Below are positions 28,769-38,367 of a DNA stretch of 64,000 nt, in pieces. The first letter of the stretch is position 1; the number at the start of each line of letters is the position of its first letter. The stretch comes from Planctomycetaceae bacterium (lineage in GTDB: Bacteria; Planctomycetota; Planctomycetia; Pirellulales; Pirellulaceae). Position numbers and translations under genes: made by a program. The notes beneath the pieces are model-generated. The model did no database searches, was not told the DNA's origin, and saw only the letters and a program-made list of their open reading frames with translations. The stretch spans positions 62,001 through 126,000 of the forward strand of contig JABJJO010000084.1 in the NCBI GenBank assembly GCA_018660825.1, written 5' to 3'.

Positions 28769-30280
28769 CTAAATCCCCAATTGTTCTTTGCACAATCGTT
28801 GAATGTCGTTAATCAGTGGTTTAGTTTGTCCGTCGCCGGCATAAAGTCCCGCGCGTCGATCAGGTGTATCACTTAGTTGATTCCAGAGAATTGCTTGAGT
28901 CGCTGTTTGACTGGCAAGTACCATCAATAAATTAGCGACTTCATTCGAGCCTAAGTCGGCACCGAGGCCATCGACAGTATCATCCAAATCACCTCGATCA
29001 CTCAGATCATGTTCAACTCCGCCCGGCAATATCGGTTTATTCTCCGTCGAAACACTTAAGACCAATGGAAGTTGCAATTGAGACCAACGATTCATCAAGG
29101 TATTGATTGCTAAACAGTCATGCAACCCGCATTCATGTGGTCCGTCGCCAAAATTCAATTCCAAACCAATGCCATTTAATCCGATATCGCCTCGTACTAG
29201 AGCTTCCGCAAATTGCAGTGGTGACAGATCGGTTCGACGATCCGCGGCATATCCACCCCATGGCATGTCAAAACTCATCACAATTGGTGTTTTATTATCA
29301 ATGCGTCGAATGGTCTCTACAACATCCACAGCAATGCGTACGACTTGTTCTTCAGAAAACCTCAAACCCGTCGTCGAATTTAGTCCGGCCGCACAATGCC
29401 ACACATGAACCCGACCTTTATAGCGTTGAGTAATCTCACTCACGTAATTCACAAGATAGTTTTGAAATGCCGTGAAATCATTTTCCCATAGATACATCCA
29501 TTCTGGAATCGATTCGTCCGTCAAACGCACCAGTGGTCCCGCGATGATTTTTTTATCGTGTTGCAAAGCCCAATGCAGTGGGCTATCGATTTCATCAAAA
29601 TTGAATTTATCCGTGTCCGGTGACAGCGTGCGCCAATTAAACGGAATCGTTACCGTATTGAAGGTTTCATCAATTTGTTGCTGTGACTGTTCGGATTCTG
29701 GCACAGTCGACATCTCAATGCCTATCAAAGGTTTTATCCCGCCCGCTTGATAACGAACTTCAACAGCATGCCCCGCATCCTCCAATAACACAAGTTCAAT
29801 CAACTCCAGTGCAGTTTCTATAGAATCCGCAGCATGGCCTTGACTACTTTCGCGATCGTCGGTCGGCAATACAGCGTTCATGAAAGACTGCTGCGATTGA
29901 TCCAACAGAGATTGGTAAGCAACAGATAGCTCGAAATGCTGATCGCGGTTAGCCAAATAATTCCTCAAGCGATTTAGTGTTCCGCGCGCCAACTCGACTT
30001 CGAGATGATATGCCGTTTCTTGTTCCCTCAAATTGCTTGTCGAAAGAATGACCTCAACACCGTCCACTCGTAACCATGGGGCGAATAATTTTCCTGATTC
30101 GTGAGTGGAACGATCGATGATCAGCATCTTTTCAGAAATACGCAATTCGCGTTCCCAAGCAATGCCTTCCATGCCCACCATATAGCAACGCCGCAAACGC
30201 TGTTGCTCGACGTCGGTCACATAAGATGTATGAAAGCGAATCTGGCCCATTTGACCAATACCACGTTTGAGGAAAAACAT
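28769..30280 (-). CDS. GH10-like protein lacking both catalytic glutamates
   Basis: A protein of about 503 residues. The first 180 residues form an unrecognised domain; residues about 180-500 follow the order of glycoside hydrolase family 10 (IGIEMSTVP, NWRTLSPDTDKFNFDEID, IIAGPLVRL, a final WNQLSD). The acid/base motif, normally WDVVNE, reads WHCAAG (294-299), and the nucleophile strand, normally ITELDV, reads VLSVST (407-412), so neither catalytic Glu is seen. There is no signal peptide, so it is likely cytoplasmic. Function is probably carbohydrate binding or structural. The ATG at 30280 is chosen because GAGAGAGGA directly precedes it; a TTG at 30310 has no such site. Confidence 0.65.
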   Translation of the reverse strand: MFFLKRGIGQMGQIRFHTSYVTDVEQQRLRRCYMVGMEGIAWERELRISEKMLIIDRSTHESGKLFAPWLRVDGVEVILSTSNLREQETAYHLEVELARGTLNRLRNYLANRDQHFELSVAYQSLLDQSQQSFMNAVLPTDDRESSQGHAADSIETALELIELVLLEDAGHAVEVRYQAGGIKPLIGIEMSTVPESEQSQQQIDETFNTVTIPFNWRTLSPDTDKFNFDEIDSPLHWALQHDKKIIAGPLVRLTDESIPEWMYLWENDFTAFQNYLVNYVSEITQRYKGRVHVWHCAAGLNSTTGLRFSEEQVVRIAVDVVETIRRIDNKTPIVMSFDMPWGGYAADRRTDLSPLQFAEALVRGDIGLNGIGLELNFGDGPHECGLHDCLAINTLMNRWSQLQLPLVLSVSTENKPILPGGVEHDLSDRGDLDDTVDGLGADLGSNEVANLLMVLASQTATQAILWNQLSDTPDRRAGLYAGDGQTKPLINDIQRLCKEQLGI

Positions 30281-30469
30281 TCCTCTCTCACGCCATTGAA
30301 CTCCCAGCAATCGTCGTTAGCGTTAACAATTACCTAGGTGATCTTTAATCATGGCGCAAAGAGGACTAAAAGTGGTGATTTTACCATTGAAAAGGCAAAC
30401 CCGCAATTCATACAAACGCACTCGAGGTGCAAAGCAGTAACCAAAAAAGTCTCTGCTGCGCGATTTTAA

Positions 30470-31465
30470 CTATTGCGTAGGTAAGTGATACAACCAGAAG
30501 TTGCGAAATCTTACAGGATCTCTGTGATTCTGCAACAATATCGGCATGGCTTGTGGACCTTCCGGTTTTCCCGCTCCAGTTTTAGATGTCAATTCATAGT
30601 TACTGTGAATCGCAACGCCGTTGTGGTAAATCGTAATTCGAGCGTTTTCCGTTTTTTCACCCACATCTGAAAATCGAGCAGCTCGAAAGTAAATATCATA
30701 GGTTTGCCAAACTAATGGGGGCAATGCCATGTTCACCTGAGGAGGGCGCTGACGGTAAATACCGCCACATTCATTGTGAACTCCCGCTAAGCCAAACGAA
30801 TCCAGCACTTGAACTTCGTACCGCTGTTGAATATAAACTCCCGAATTACCTCTAGCTTGCCCAAGCGAATTTGGCATAAACGGAGTGCGGAATTCCAAAT
30901 GCAAACGAAAATCAGTGACGACTGGTCGCGTCAACACACCTTCCATCAACAAGCCTTCGTCCGTAATACGGGCATCAAGCAATTGCTCGGTCGCTTCTCC
31001 AGCAAACAAAACAACGGCCTCTTTCGGAGCCGGCATTCCCATGGTCACGCTCTGTCGAACAACGCGTTTGAGTCGCCCCCATGATTTACTGTGGGAGTGT
31101 GTCGGCGTAACACTTGCAACCCCCGCCTCGATCAAAACCGTGAATACATCATCACTAAGTGTCAATTGTTCCCCAGACCGATCCCCGCTTAGCTCAAACT
31201 GCGTTTCTCCGTCCCAGCCAGCTCCAGCCAATCCGCCAGCTAGCAGATTCCCGCGAAACTTGCCGTTGCCTAAAGCAATAACTTGCAAACCAGCCTTTGA
31301 TTTAACCGGCCTCCCCCCAAATCGCACGACGCCCTGATATTCGCCCTGAAACGAATAATCCGCGCCGGCCTGTTCAATGTCCGTAAAAGCAACTCGCTCT
31401 TGACCCCCAGCAATGGCAGCCAACAGATAAACAACTAGGGAACAAGTAACAGGAATAGCACGCAT
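30470..31465 (-). CDS. Secreted DUF1080 (3-keto-disaccharide hydrolase-like) protein
   Basis: A 331-residue protein with a signal peptide (hydrophobic core to about residue 20, likely cleavage after AGG or nearby). Residues about 25-135 form a beta-rich domain. The DUF1080 domain fills about 150-331: RLHLEFRTPF, GNSGVYIQQRYEVQVLDSFG, CGGIYR, WQTYDIYFRAARF and the final PVRFRNFWLYHL. The fold is concanavalin-like; some members act on 3-keto sugars, others are uncharacterised, and many copies occur in planctomycetes. A periplasmic carbohydrate-related role is inferred. It is separate from the GH10-like gene by 189 bases on the same strand. Confidence 0.82.
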   Translation of the reverse strand: MRAIPVTCSLVVYLLAAIAGGQERVAFTDIEQAGADYSFQGEYQGVVRFGGRPVKSKAGLQVIALGNGKFRGNLLAGGLAGAGWDGETQFELSGDRSGEQLTLSDDVFTVLIEAGVASVTPTHSHSKSWGRLKRVVRQSVTMGMPAPKEAVVLFAGEATEQLLDARITDEGLLMEGVLTRPVVTDFRLHLEFRTPFMPNSLGQARGNSGVYIQQRYEVQVLDSFGLAGVHNECGGIYRQRPPQVNMALPPLVWQTYDIYFRAARFSDVGEKTENARITIYHNGVAIHSNYELTSKTGAGKPEGPQAMPILLQNHRDPVRFRNFWLYHLPTQ

Positions 31466-31605
31466 CGTTTTCTCGCTTGAATTACATGTGAGGTATTAAA
31501 CCGTTCAGCTTAATTACCAAGCGAGCCACAGGCAACAATTAAAACTCACTACTTGCACAATTGTAGTTCGAGTTTACTGCGCCATCGCCGCAGGAAGATG
31601 GTGGA

Positions 31606-32493
31606 CTATTTCCAAGGAAATTCGCGCCCTGAAATAACTTCGTATGCCTCGATATATTTTGCCCGGGTGTTCATAACGATATCATCTGGCAAAGATGGCG
31701 GAGGACTGTTTTTATCCCAATCCGTTGTTTCCAGCCAATCACGAACAAATTGCTTATCAAAGGACCGCGGAGATTCGCCGACACGATAGGTTTCAGCCGG
31801 CCAGAACCGTGAACTATCGGGGGTCAACACTTCGTCGATCAGAATCAATTCTCCTTCAAACCAGCCCCATTCAAATTTTGTGTCCGCAATAATAACGCCT
31901 CGCTCACGGGCATACTCAGCGCCTTGCTGATAAATCGCCATGCTGCGATCACACAATTCCGTGGCGGTATCCTCTCCTACAATATCAACCATCGTCTCGA
32001 AAGAGATATTGATGTCGTGGCCCGATTCTTCTTTTGTAGCCGGAGTAAAAATAGGAGTTTCTAACTGAGATGCTTGCTGCAAGCCCGGTGGTAATTCAAT
32101 TCCACATACTGTGCCGGACTCTTGATATTCCTTCCAACCCGAGCCAACTAAATAACCGCGAACAACACATTCAATCGGTACGACGTCACATTTTTTGACG
32201 ACCATACTGCGACCTGTTAAAGATTCAACATCCGTATCGTCCGGTAAGCCGATGGTCGTTAAATCCATCGTTAACAGATGATTCGCAATGCCAAGCTTCT
32301 CAAACCAGAATTCACTAATCGTTGTCAACACGCGACCTTTGTCCGGAATCCCCGATGGTAATACCCAGTCGAAAGCACTAATGCGATCTGTACTAATCAT
32401 TAGCAAAGAATCGCCAAGATCATACATATCGCGGACTTTTCCGCGGCGTGGTGTCATTCCAGTGATATTAGTTTCCAAAACAGGGTCGCTCAT
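31606..32493 (-). CDS. purC: Phosphoribosylaminoimidazole-succinocarboxamide synthase
   Basis: A 295-residue cytoplasmic purine-synthesis enzyme that joins aspartate to CAIR using ATP, yielding SAICAR. Typical stretches are [25 protein letters not shown], the central [17 protein letters not shown], and [10 protein letters not shown] followed by [15 protein letters not shown]. It is of the longer type found in many bacteria and in yeast. The ATG at 32493 has AAGGA nine bases upstream; an extra TTG codon before it is not needed. It lies 120 bases downstream of the FHA-GAF-SpoIIE gene on the same strand. Confidence 0.95.
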   Translation of the reverse strand: MSDPVLETNITGMTPRRGKVRDMYDLGDSLLMISTDRISAFDWVLPSGIPDKGRVLTTISEFWFEKLGIANHLLTMDLTTIGLPDDTDVESLTGRSMVVKKCDVVPIECVVRGYLVGSGWKEYQESGTVCGIELPPGLQQASQLETPIFTPATKEESGHDINISFETMVDIVGEDTATELCDRSMAIYQQGAEYARERGVIIADTKFEWGWFEGELILIDEVLTPDSSRFWPAETYRVGESPRSFDKQFVRDWLETTDWDKNSPPPSLPDDIVMNTRAKYIEAYEVISGREFPWK

Positions 32494-32613
32494 CAAGTTG
32501 GTTCCTTTTCGGTTTCGTAGTTTCTAGTGATCTTTAGGTTCTATGATTGCCTGCCTTGCGGGGCAAGTATACCAAAGCACGATTCAATTCAACAGTAGGC
32601 ACAACACGTGCCA

Positions 32614-34278
32614 TCAGTCGCGGTCAAAGATAACCAAACACATATCGTCATCCGGTTGTTCGCCCTGCATGAAAGTCGTTATCGATTCGAGAATTCGCGT
32701 GCCCCGTTGTTCGGCTGGCTCGTGATGCGCTCGCACCAATTCCTCAATCGCCTCCATCGTAAACAACGCCCCGTCTGGATTCGCCGCTTCATTTAATCCA
32801 TCCGTATACATGGTTATTGAATCACCTGCCTGCAGTGTAAATGTAAAACTTTCATACTCAACGTCTTCCATTATTCCGATTGGGATATTGGCGAGATCCT
32901 CTCCCACCAATTCAATCGTCCCGTCTGCACGACGATGAATTGGCGCCATATGACCAGCGTTAACGACCGTTACTTCGTCCGTTTCCGGATTCAGAACGGC
33001 CAACAAGAATGTCACAAAGCGATCAAGCCCTAAACGACTTAAATTGTTATTAAGTTCGTTTATGGCCGCGGATGGATTCGGCTCAGTCGCTAAACAAAAC
33101 CTAGTTTCCGCGGCGACTTTGGACATCAACAGAGCAGCTGCGACACCATGGCCCACCACATCAGCCACAATCACTGCTAACGTTCCATTTTTAAGTTCCA
33201 AGTAGTCGTAATAGTCACCACCGATGTGATTTGCAGCGCGATAATAATCAAAGAACGTATAATGTTCAATTTCCGGACCGGAACTCGGCAAGAATCCAAG
33301 CTGAACCTGTTGCGCAAGTTCGAGGTCTTTTCTAATGGCTTGCTGTGCTAGGGCATCGTCGTGTAATCGCGCGTTATCCAAAGCAATTCCAGCTTGCGTT
33401 GCCACGCTTACGAGCACTTCTAGATCGCCATCGTTGAACTGTTTATTGCGTTCTAAAGTATCCACTTGCAGAACACCTAATACTTCACCACCAATACCAA
33501 ACAACGGCACGCACATCATCGACCGGATTTTAAAATCCGCAATACTTTGACTCGCATCAAACTGTTGATCCGAAGCTGCATCGGCTGATAAAATTGCTTC
33601 CTTAAGCTCAATCACTCGGTTAACAATCGTGCGACTTATTCTGATCGTCTCTTCGGCATCCTCTCGGCGCGCCTTGGACCAACGAGGCACCAAAATCCCA
33701 GATTCGTCTAATAGACCAATAAACGCTCGATCCGCCTGCATGAATACTTTAAATAACGCATCGAGAACACTTGGTAAAACATCACCCAAACTCAATGCTT
33801 TTCCCAAAGCCTGCGTTATTTCAAGTAACGCTGCCAGCTTCACTTCGGGACTGGCTGTGAGTTGAATCGATCCGTGGCCAGAACCAACCTCCATTTTGGA
33901 CATTATCGTCGACGTGCTCGTTTCTGCCCCATCGAAAAGAACGCTTATTTGAGATCCATCGAGACTGTCAGACAATCCCGTGGAAAATTCTTGATAGAAA
34001 TTAAAGATGACGTCACAGATACTCAAGCGGTCGCCGTTGCGTAATTGATGGTGGCCTTCGCCTAACATAACATCGTTGAGATAAGTCTTGTTACGGCTTT
34101 TTAAATCTTCAATGAAAAATTTATCGTCATTATTGTGGACCTTGGCGTGTTGCCGACTCACGGCGAAATCTTCCACGTGAATAGAACATTCCGGAGACCG
34201 ACCTAATACAGATTCCTCTTCTTCCAACTCAAATCGTTGTCCCGCGAGCGAACCGTTCTGCGCCTTCAAATATGCCAT
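32614..34278 (-). CDS. FHA-GAF-SpoIIE (PP2C-type) signalling phosphatase
   Basis: A 554-residue cytoplasmic protein of three parts. An FHA domain at about 22-90 keeps the phosphothreonine-binding residues in LGRSPEC, SRQHAKVHN and LKSRNKTYLN. A GAF domain spans about 145-300 (DRAFIGLLDESG, MMCVPLF, VLGVLQVDT, FNDGDLEVLVSVATQAGIALDNARL). The C-terminal SpoIIE/PP2C phosphatase begins after a helical linker, with YDYLELKNGTLAVIVADVVGHG (metal Asp), YTDGLNEA and QPDDDMCLVIF. It likely dephosphorylates a serine or threonine partner, for example an anti-sigma antagonist, in response to a signal sensed by GAF and FHA; no partner gene is adjacent. AGAGAG precedes the ATG. Confidence 0.92.
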   Translation of the reverse strand: MAYLKAQNGSLAGQRFELEEEESVLGRSPECSIHVEDFAVSRQHAKVHNNDDKFFIEDLKSRNKTYLNDVMLGEGHHQLRNGDRLSICDVIFNFYQEFSTGLSDSLDGSQISVLFDGAETSTSTIMSKMEVGSGHGSIQLTASPEVKLAALLEITQALGKALSLGDVLPSVLDALFKVFMQADRAFIGLLDESGILVPRWSKARREDAEETIRISRTIVNRVIELKEAILSADAASDQQFDASQSIADFKIRSMMCVPLFGIGGEVLGVLQVDTLERNKQFNDGDLEVLVSVATQAGIALDNARLHDDALAQQAIRKDLELAQQVQLGFLPSSGPEIEHYTFFDYYRAANHIGGDYYDYLELKNGTLAVIVADVVGHGVAAALLMSKVAAETRFCLATEPNPSAAINELNNNLSRLGLDRFVTFLLAVLNPETDEVTVVNAGHMAPIHRRADGTIELVGEDLANIPIGIMEDVEYESFTFTLQAGDSITMYTDGLNEAANPDGALFTMEAIEELVRAHHEPAEQRGTRILESITTFMQGEQPDDDMCLVIFDRD

Positions 34279-34401
34279 TGAATCTCTCTAATATCCTTTC
34301 GACTTATATTTTTCATTATATGACATCTACCACGATTGCATACTACGTAAACGATGTAAAACTTAAGCACCGAATCAAAAGCATATCCACTCGACTTCCT
34401 C

Positions 34402-34429
34402 TTGACCAACTGGTGAGCGCAGATAGACT
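34402..34429 (+). promoter_or_regulatory. Probable promoter of tRNA-Gln
   Basis: TTGACC (34402-34407) and TAGACT (34424-34429) are 16 bases apart, with the tRNA 5' end 13 bases downstream. The -35 box matches five of six consensus bases, the -10 box four of six. Confidence 0.45.
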
Positions 34430-34441
34430 GAGATGCACAAA

Positions 34442-34513
34442 TAGCCCGTGGTGTAATTGGTAGCACAACAGATTCTGGTTCTGTTTGTCGGGGTTCAAGT
34501 CCCTGCGGGCTAG
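34442..34513 (+). tRNA. tRNA-Gln (anticodon CUG)
   Basis: A complete cloverleaf. Acceptor arms TAGCCCG (34442-34448) and CGGGCTA (34506-34512) pair, with discriminator G at 34513 and a U1-A72 first pair as in other tRNA-Gln. The D arm is GTGT-AATTGGTA-GCAC, the anticodon stem ACAGA/TCTGT encloses TTCTGGT (anticodon CTG), and the T arm is CGGGG-TTCAAGT-CCCTG. CCA is not encoded. It reads CAG. Confidence 0.95.
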
Positions 34514-34533
34514 CTTATATTCGAACGCAGATC

Positions 34534-34590
34534 AAAACCCCTGAGATCCCACCCACTTAGTCTCACTAAGAAGGATCCCAGCGGTTTTTT
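34534..34590 (+). terminator. Terminator of tRNA-Gln
   Basis: AAAACCCCTGAGATCC (34534-34549) pairs with GGATCCCAGCGGTTTT (from 34573) in 14 of 16 positions, with a small inner hairpin CTTAG-TCTCA-CTAAG, and the tail runs into six T bases (34585-34590). A good factor-independent terminator about 20 bases after the tRNA. Confidence 0.75.
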
Positions 34591-34696
34591 CCTTGCACAG
34601 CAACACAATATTCTGCCGATACCCTCTGTGTGCCTCACATCACCAACTCCCAACGAATCTAGCACTCACACTAACCACCGAAGAAAGACAGTAACT

Positions 34697-36304
34697 ATGG
34701 AAATGGATAAACTCGTATCCCTTTGCAAACGACGCGGATTTTTGTTTCAGTCAAGCGAAATTTATGGTGGGATTCAAGGATTCTGGGATTACGGTCCGTT
34801 GGGAGTTGAACTAAAACGCAACATCAAGAACGCTTGGTGGCACGATATGGTTAGTGGGCACGATGAACTCACTCAACTCCCAGGAGCACCATCTACCTAT
34901 GAAATGACCGGTCTTGATTGCACAATCATCATGCACCCACAAGTCTGGAAAGTCTCTGGTCACTATGATCTGTTTCACGATTTCATGGTCGATTGCCGAA
35001 CAACAAAAAGACGCTACCGCTATGATCAAGTCCGCGGGCGATGGGCAAATGCCAAAGGTCAGCGCATCTTTGTTGCCACCATCGTCGAAGCGGCAGAAGA
35101 GCACGAAGATACGCAGCGACGGGCCATGAAGTTTTTCAAACTCCGCGCCAAAAATGCAACGCAACTGGAATTTGAAGATGCCTTTCTATCGCTGACCGAA
35201 ATTGAGAATATGCAGGATGTACTCGGCCCCGATGCGAAAGAACTTGGCACACTAACCGCGCCTCGCGAATTCAACTTAATGTTCAAAACCATCATCGGCG
35301 CACTTGCCGGTGAAGAGGGAACCGCTTTTCTGCGCCCTGAGACAGCCCAGGGGATATTCGTAAACTTCAAAAACGTATTGGACAGTACTCGCGTAAAGCT
35401 ACCGTTTGGAATCGCACAGACGGGCAAGAGTTTTCGCAATGAAATCACTCCACGAAATTTCACCTTCCGATCGCGAGAATTCGAACAGATGGAAATCGAG
35501 TTTTTCTGTCACCCTGACGATTCATCTAAATGGTATCAATACTGGCGCGATCGCCGCATGAACTGGTACACCGCATTAGGCTTGGCTGCAGAGCGATTGA
35601 TCCTCCGCGAACACGCTGAGGACGAACTGAGTCATTACTCAACGGGCACAGCCGATATCGAATATGCTTTTCCATTTTTGCCTGCCGGAGAATACGGTGA
35701 GCTTGAAGGAATTTCCCATCGAGGTGATTTCGATTTACGCAGTCATATGGAAGGCAAGCTTGACCCTAATTCAAATCCACTTGAATTAGAACTCAATGAA
35801 CACGGAAAACCCAAACACCGTGGCAGTGGCAAGGATCTTTCGTACCGCGATGATCTGACTGGCGAAAAGTATATCCCGCACGTGATTGAACCCTCAGCTG
35901 GTGCAGACCGTGCAACGTTGGCTTTTCTGTGTGAAGCGTATACCGAAGATGAACAACCCGACGAAAAAGGAAACATGCAAAAACGGATCGTAATGAAGTT
36001 GCATCCTCGAATTGCTCCAATCAAAGCGGCCATTTTCCCGCTTGTTAAAAAAGATGGCATGCCCGAGTTAGCGAAAAAGATCTATGCTGATCTGAAACAA
36101 CATTTTAACGTTTTCTATGATGAAAAAGGTGCGGTCGGCCGCCGCTACCGACGTCAAGACGAAGCCGGGACGCCGTATTGCATCACCGTGGACGGTCAAA
36201 GTGTCGCAGATAATACCGTCACGATCCGCGACCGCGATACACTTGAACAAATCCGCGTGCGGGTTGAGGAGGTCCTCGCAGAAATCCGCAAACGCATCGG
36301 GTAG
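34697..36304 (+). CDS. glyS: Glycyl-tRNA synthetase, homodimeric (eukaryote/archaeal-type)
   Basis: A 535-residue class II synthetase that charges tRNA-Gly. It is the single-chain alpha2 type, not the bacterial alpha2beta2 GlyQ/GlyS type. N-terminal SLCKRRGFLFQSSEIYGG and FWDYGPLGVELKRNI are diagnostic; class II motif 2 is FRNEITPRNFTFRSREFEQ, motif 3 lies in VIEPSAGADRATLAFL, and the anticodon-binding domain follows from LHPRIAPIKAAIFPL. The frame is open from a GTG at 34628, but the ATG at 34697 gives the family N-terminus MEMDKLVSLCKRRGF. It starts about 105 bases after the tRNA-Gln terminator. Confidence 0.95.
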   Translation: MEMDKLVSLCKRRGFLFQSSEIYGGIQGFWDYGPLGVELKRNIKNAWWHDMVSGHDELTQLPGAPSTYEMTGLDCTIIMHPQVWKVSGHYDLFHDFMVDCRTTKRRYRYDQVRGRWANAKGQRIFVATIVEAAEEHEDTQRRAMKFFKLRAKNATQLEFEDAFLSLTEIENMQDVLGPDAKELGTLTAPREFNLMFKTIIGALAGEEGTAFLRPETAQGIFVNFKNVLDSTRVKLPFGIAQTGKSFRNEITPRNFTFRSREFEQMEIEFFCHPDDSSKWYQYWRDRRMNWYTALGLAAERLILREHAEDELSHYSTGTADIEYAFPFLPAGEYGELEGISHRGDFDLRSHMEGKLDPNSNPLELELNEHGKPKHRGSGKDLSYRDDLTGEKYIPHVIEPSAGADRATLAFLCEAYTEDEQPDEKGNMQKRIVMKLHPRIAPIKAAIFPLVKKDGMPELAKKIYADLKQHFNVFYDEKGAVGRRYRRQDEAGTPYCITVDGQSVADNTVTIRDRDTLEQIRVRVEEVLAEIRKRIG

Positions 36305-36417
36305 TTTTTCCGACAATCACTTTCGTGGTAATTCGTAGTAGCCGTTTGCTCCACCTCCTGCGGCAACGCCAGCTTGGCTCTACGCTAGCGTTCGCTGGTT
36401 CGACAACACGCACCCTA

Positions 36418-38310
36418 TCAATCGTCGAGTAACGTGTGGTCTTCACGCAAGAACCGAACTAGCAATTCAATTTCTCGAGGTGTTAACAATTTGGTCGCTT
36501 CGCTGTGGAACGACGGCATGCGGTCATTTTCGGAACCGCCGTCGTAGAACCCAGTTTGTGCCGGATCTGAGATCATTTTTGTGAGCCAGTCGACAGATGC
36601 GTAACCGTTGAGATCAATAACATATCCATCTTCATTGTCGCCGTAATTGTGACACCCAATGCAACCAAGCGTGTCATCGTTCAAATGCCCAATACCCGCG
36701 TCAATCTTTTCTTGGTTCGCTGCGTAATCTAAGTACGGCAATTTAGCTTCCGCCGAGAGTGCCCACGCGACTTGCTCTATTTGAGTAGCTAATGCTTGAC
36801 GATCCGCCTCAGTCTCAGCTGCTGCCCACAGCGTTTCATGGACGTGCTCGGCCATTTCACCCGCAACATGCAAAGTCTTACCAAAATAACGCTCGCCACG
36901 AATCCCCGTTACCGAATCGTTGCTTAACAAACCTCGGATCCATTTCACGGAACCGAAATACGCCAAGTCAGGTGCTCCATAATTACCCGGTGAGTCACTT
37001 GTCGCGGCCGGACTGGCAGGTCCTGCAATAGCGAATTCTTCATGACTGTACGCATGGCAACTAGCACATTGACGCCTAAACAATCGCAGTCCCATCGTTA
37101 ATGGATCTCGCTGTTGCAACGCCGTGGGACCTTCCAATGGGATCCCATAATCCTTGACTAACTGTTGAATCAATTCAAACTCTTTTTCAGAACGCCCCAC
37201 CTCTTCGTGAAAACGCTTTGATTTTTTGTACGGCGCGGACTGCGTATCGTCTGGATGATTCAAATAATAATTATCTTCCTGTTTCGCCTCCCACGTCAGA
37301 TAGACTGCGGCAGAAACAATCACCACAATAACCGTTACATTTAAATGGTGGCCGAACTTCTTACGTGCAATGAGCGGCATCGCAAACATAAATCCAACTA
37401 ACACCGCTGGCAGAACAATTGCACCCACCAACTCAGTATTGAAGCCTAGACTCCCATCAAAATACTTAAGCATCTGAAACAGGAACAGAAAATACCACTC
37501 GGGACGTGCAGCACCAAACGCCTCCGTTGGTTCTGCCGGTGGACCTAATTCCACCGGTTCAGCAATCGCAGCGAATACAACCACGGCGAAGAGCAACGCA
37601 CAAGCAATTCCATCTTTCAGGACCTGCATGGGCCAAAACAACTGATCCGGTCGATGAGGCGAGGAATGAGCCGTAATTCCATGCTTCCGGAACATCGCTA
37701 GGTGTAAAACGAGAAAGCCAATCAACAATCCTGGCAACACTCCGGCATGTAAGGCAAAAAACCGAGTTAGCGTAAAATGACCATAATCGGTGCCACCTAC
37801 AATTAGCTTTTGAGTCAGTCCGCCAATCACTGGCGGTAAGGCCGCAAGTTCCGTAGCAACCTTTGTCGCCCAATACCCTTTTTGATCCCACGGAAGTAAA
37901 TATCCGGTTAACCCTAGAGCCAACGTGATCAGCATCAACACTAAACCCAACCACCAATTGAATTCTCTCGGTTTAGTGTACGCTTTTTCAATGACGACTT
38001 GCAGCAAGTGAATCGGTAATAAACAAACCATCGCTTGGGCCATCACATGATGGACGCCCCGCAACAGATTTCCACCTTCCATTTCGAAAGTGATATAATA
38101 CACACTAGCCCACGCATTCTGACTGCCGGGACTGTAGTGCATCCACAAAAACAAACCGGTGATCATTTGTGTCATGAAAGCAAACACAAGCATGCTACCA
38201 GACACATAACGCCACTTAGCACCGCCCGGAATATTTTCGTACAACGCTTCTTCCAACGATGCTTGTGCACCAGTGCGAGAATCAAACCAGTTGTATAGTT
38301 TTCTGAACAT
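36418..38310 (-). CDS. Cytochrome b fused to a diheme cytochrome c domain (bc1-type complex)
   Basis: A 630-residue membrane protein. Residues about 1-340 are a full cytochrome b, with haem ligand histidines near 87, 101, 188 and 203, LLPWDQKGYWA and the quinol-oxidation motif PEWY (270-273). After the last helix comes a periplasmic part with two c-type haem sites, CASCH (415-419) and CIGCH (550-554); a Met in DRMPSF may be the axial ligand of the second. It oxidises menaquinol and passes electrons on, together with the Rieske protein 57 bases upstream. There is no separate cytochrome c1 gene here, so the fused domain probably replaces it. Confidence 0.92.
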   Translation of the reverse strand: MFRKLYNWFDSRTGAQASLEEALYENIPGGAKWRYVSGSMLVFAFMTQMITGLFLWMHYSPGSQNAWASVYYITFEMEGGNLLRGVHHVMAQAMVCLLPIHLLQVVIEKAYTKPREFNWWLGLVLMLITLALGLTGYLLPWDQKGYWATKVATELAALPPVIGGLTQKLIVGGTDYGHFTLTRFFALHAGVLPGLLIGFLVLHLAMFRKHGITAHSSPHRPDQLFWPMQVLKDGIACALLFAVVVFAAIAEPVELGPPAEPTEAFGAARPEWYFLFLFQMLKYFDGSLGFNTELVGAIVLPAVLVGFMFAMPLIARKKFGHHLNVTVIVVIVSAAVYLTWEAKQEDNYYLNHPDDTQSAPYKKSKRFHEEVGRSEKEFELIQQLVKDYGIPLEGPTALQQRDPLTMGLRLFRRQCASCHAYSHEEFAIAGPASPAATSDSPGNYGAPDLAYFGSVKWIRGLLSNDSVTGIRGERYFGKTLHVAGEMAEHVHETLWAAAETEADRQALATQIEQVAWALSAEAKLPYLDYAANQEKIDAGIGHLNDDTLGCIGCHNYGDNEDGYVIDLNGYASVDWLTKMISDPAQTGFYDGGSENDRMPSFHSEATKLLTPREIELLVRFLREDHTLLDD

Positions 38311-38367
38311 GTTATTGCTTTAGCTCTTTTTTTCGTGCTGTGTGTTTAGATCTGTTAATCAACGCTG

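Noticed and set aside
34266-34466. Minus-strand frame of 66 residues over the tRNA-Gln promoter and 5' end
   Set aside because: Overlaps the tRNA-Gln gene and promoter; its translation looks random.
34628-34696. Extended GTG start for glycyl-tRNA synthetase
   Set aside because: The extra 23 residues have no counterpart in the family; the ATG at 34697 gives the conserved N-terminus.
36368-36397. Stem-like GCCAGC...GCTGGT with inner ACGCTAGCGT between glyS and cytochrome b genes
   Set aside because: Imperfect stem and no T run on either strand; too weak to call as a terminator.
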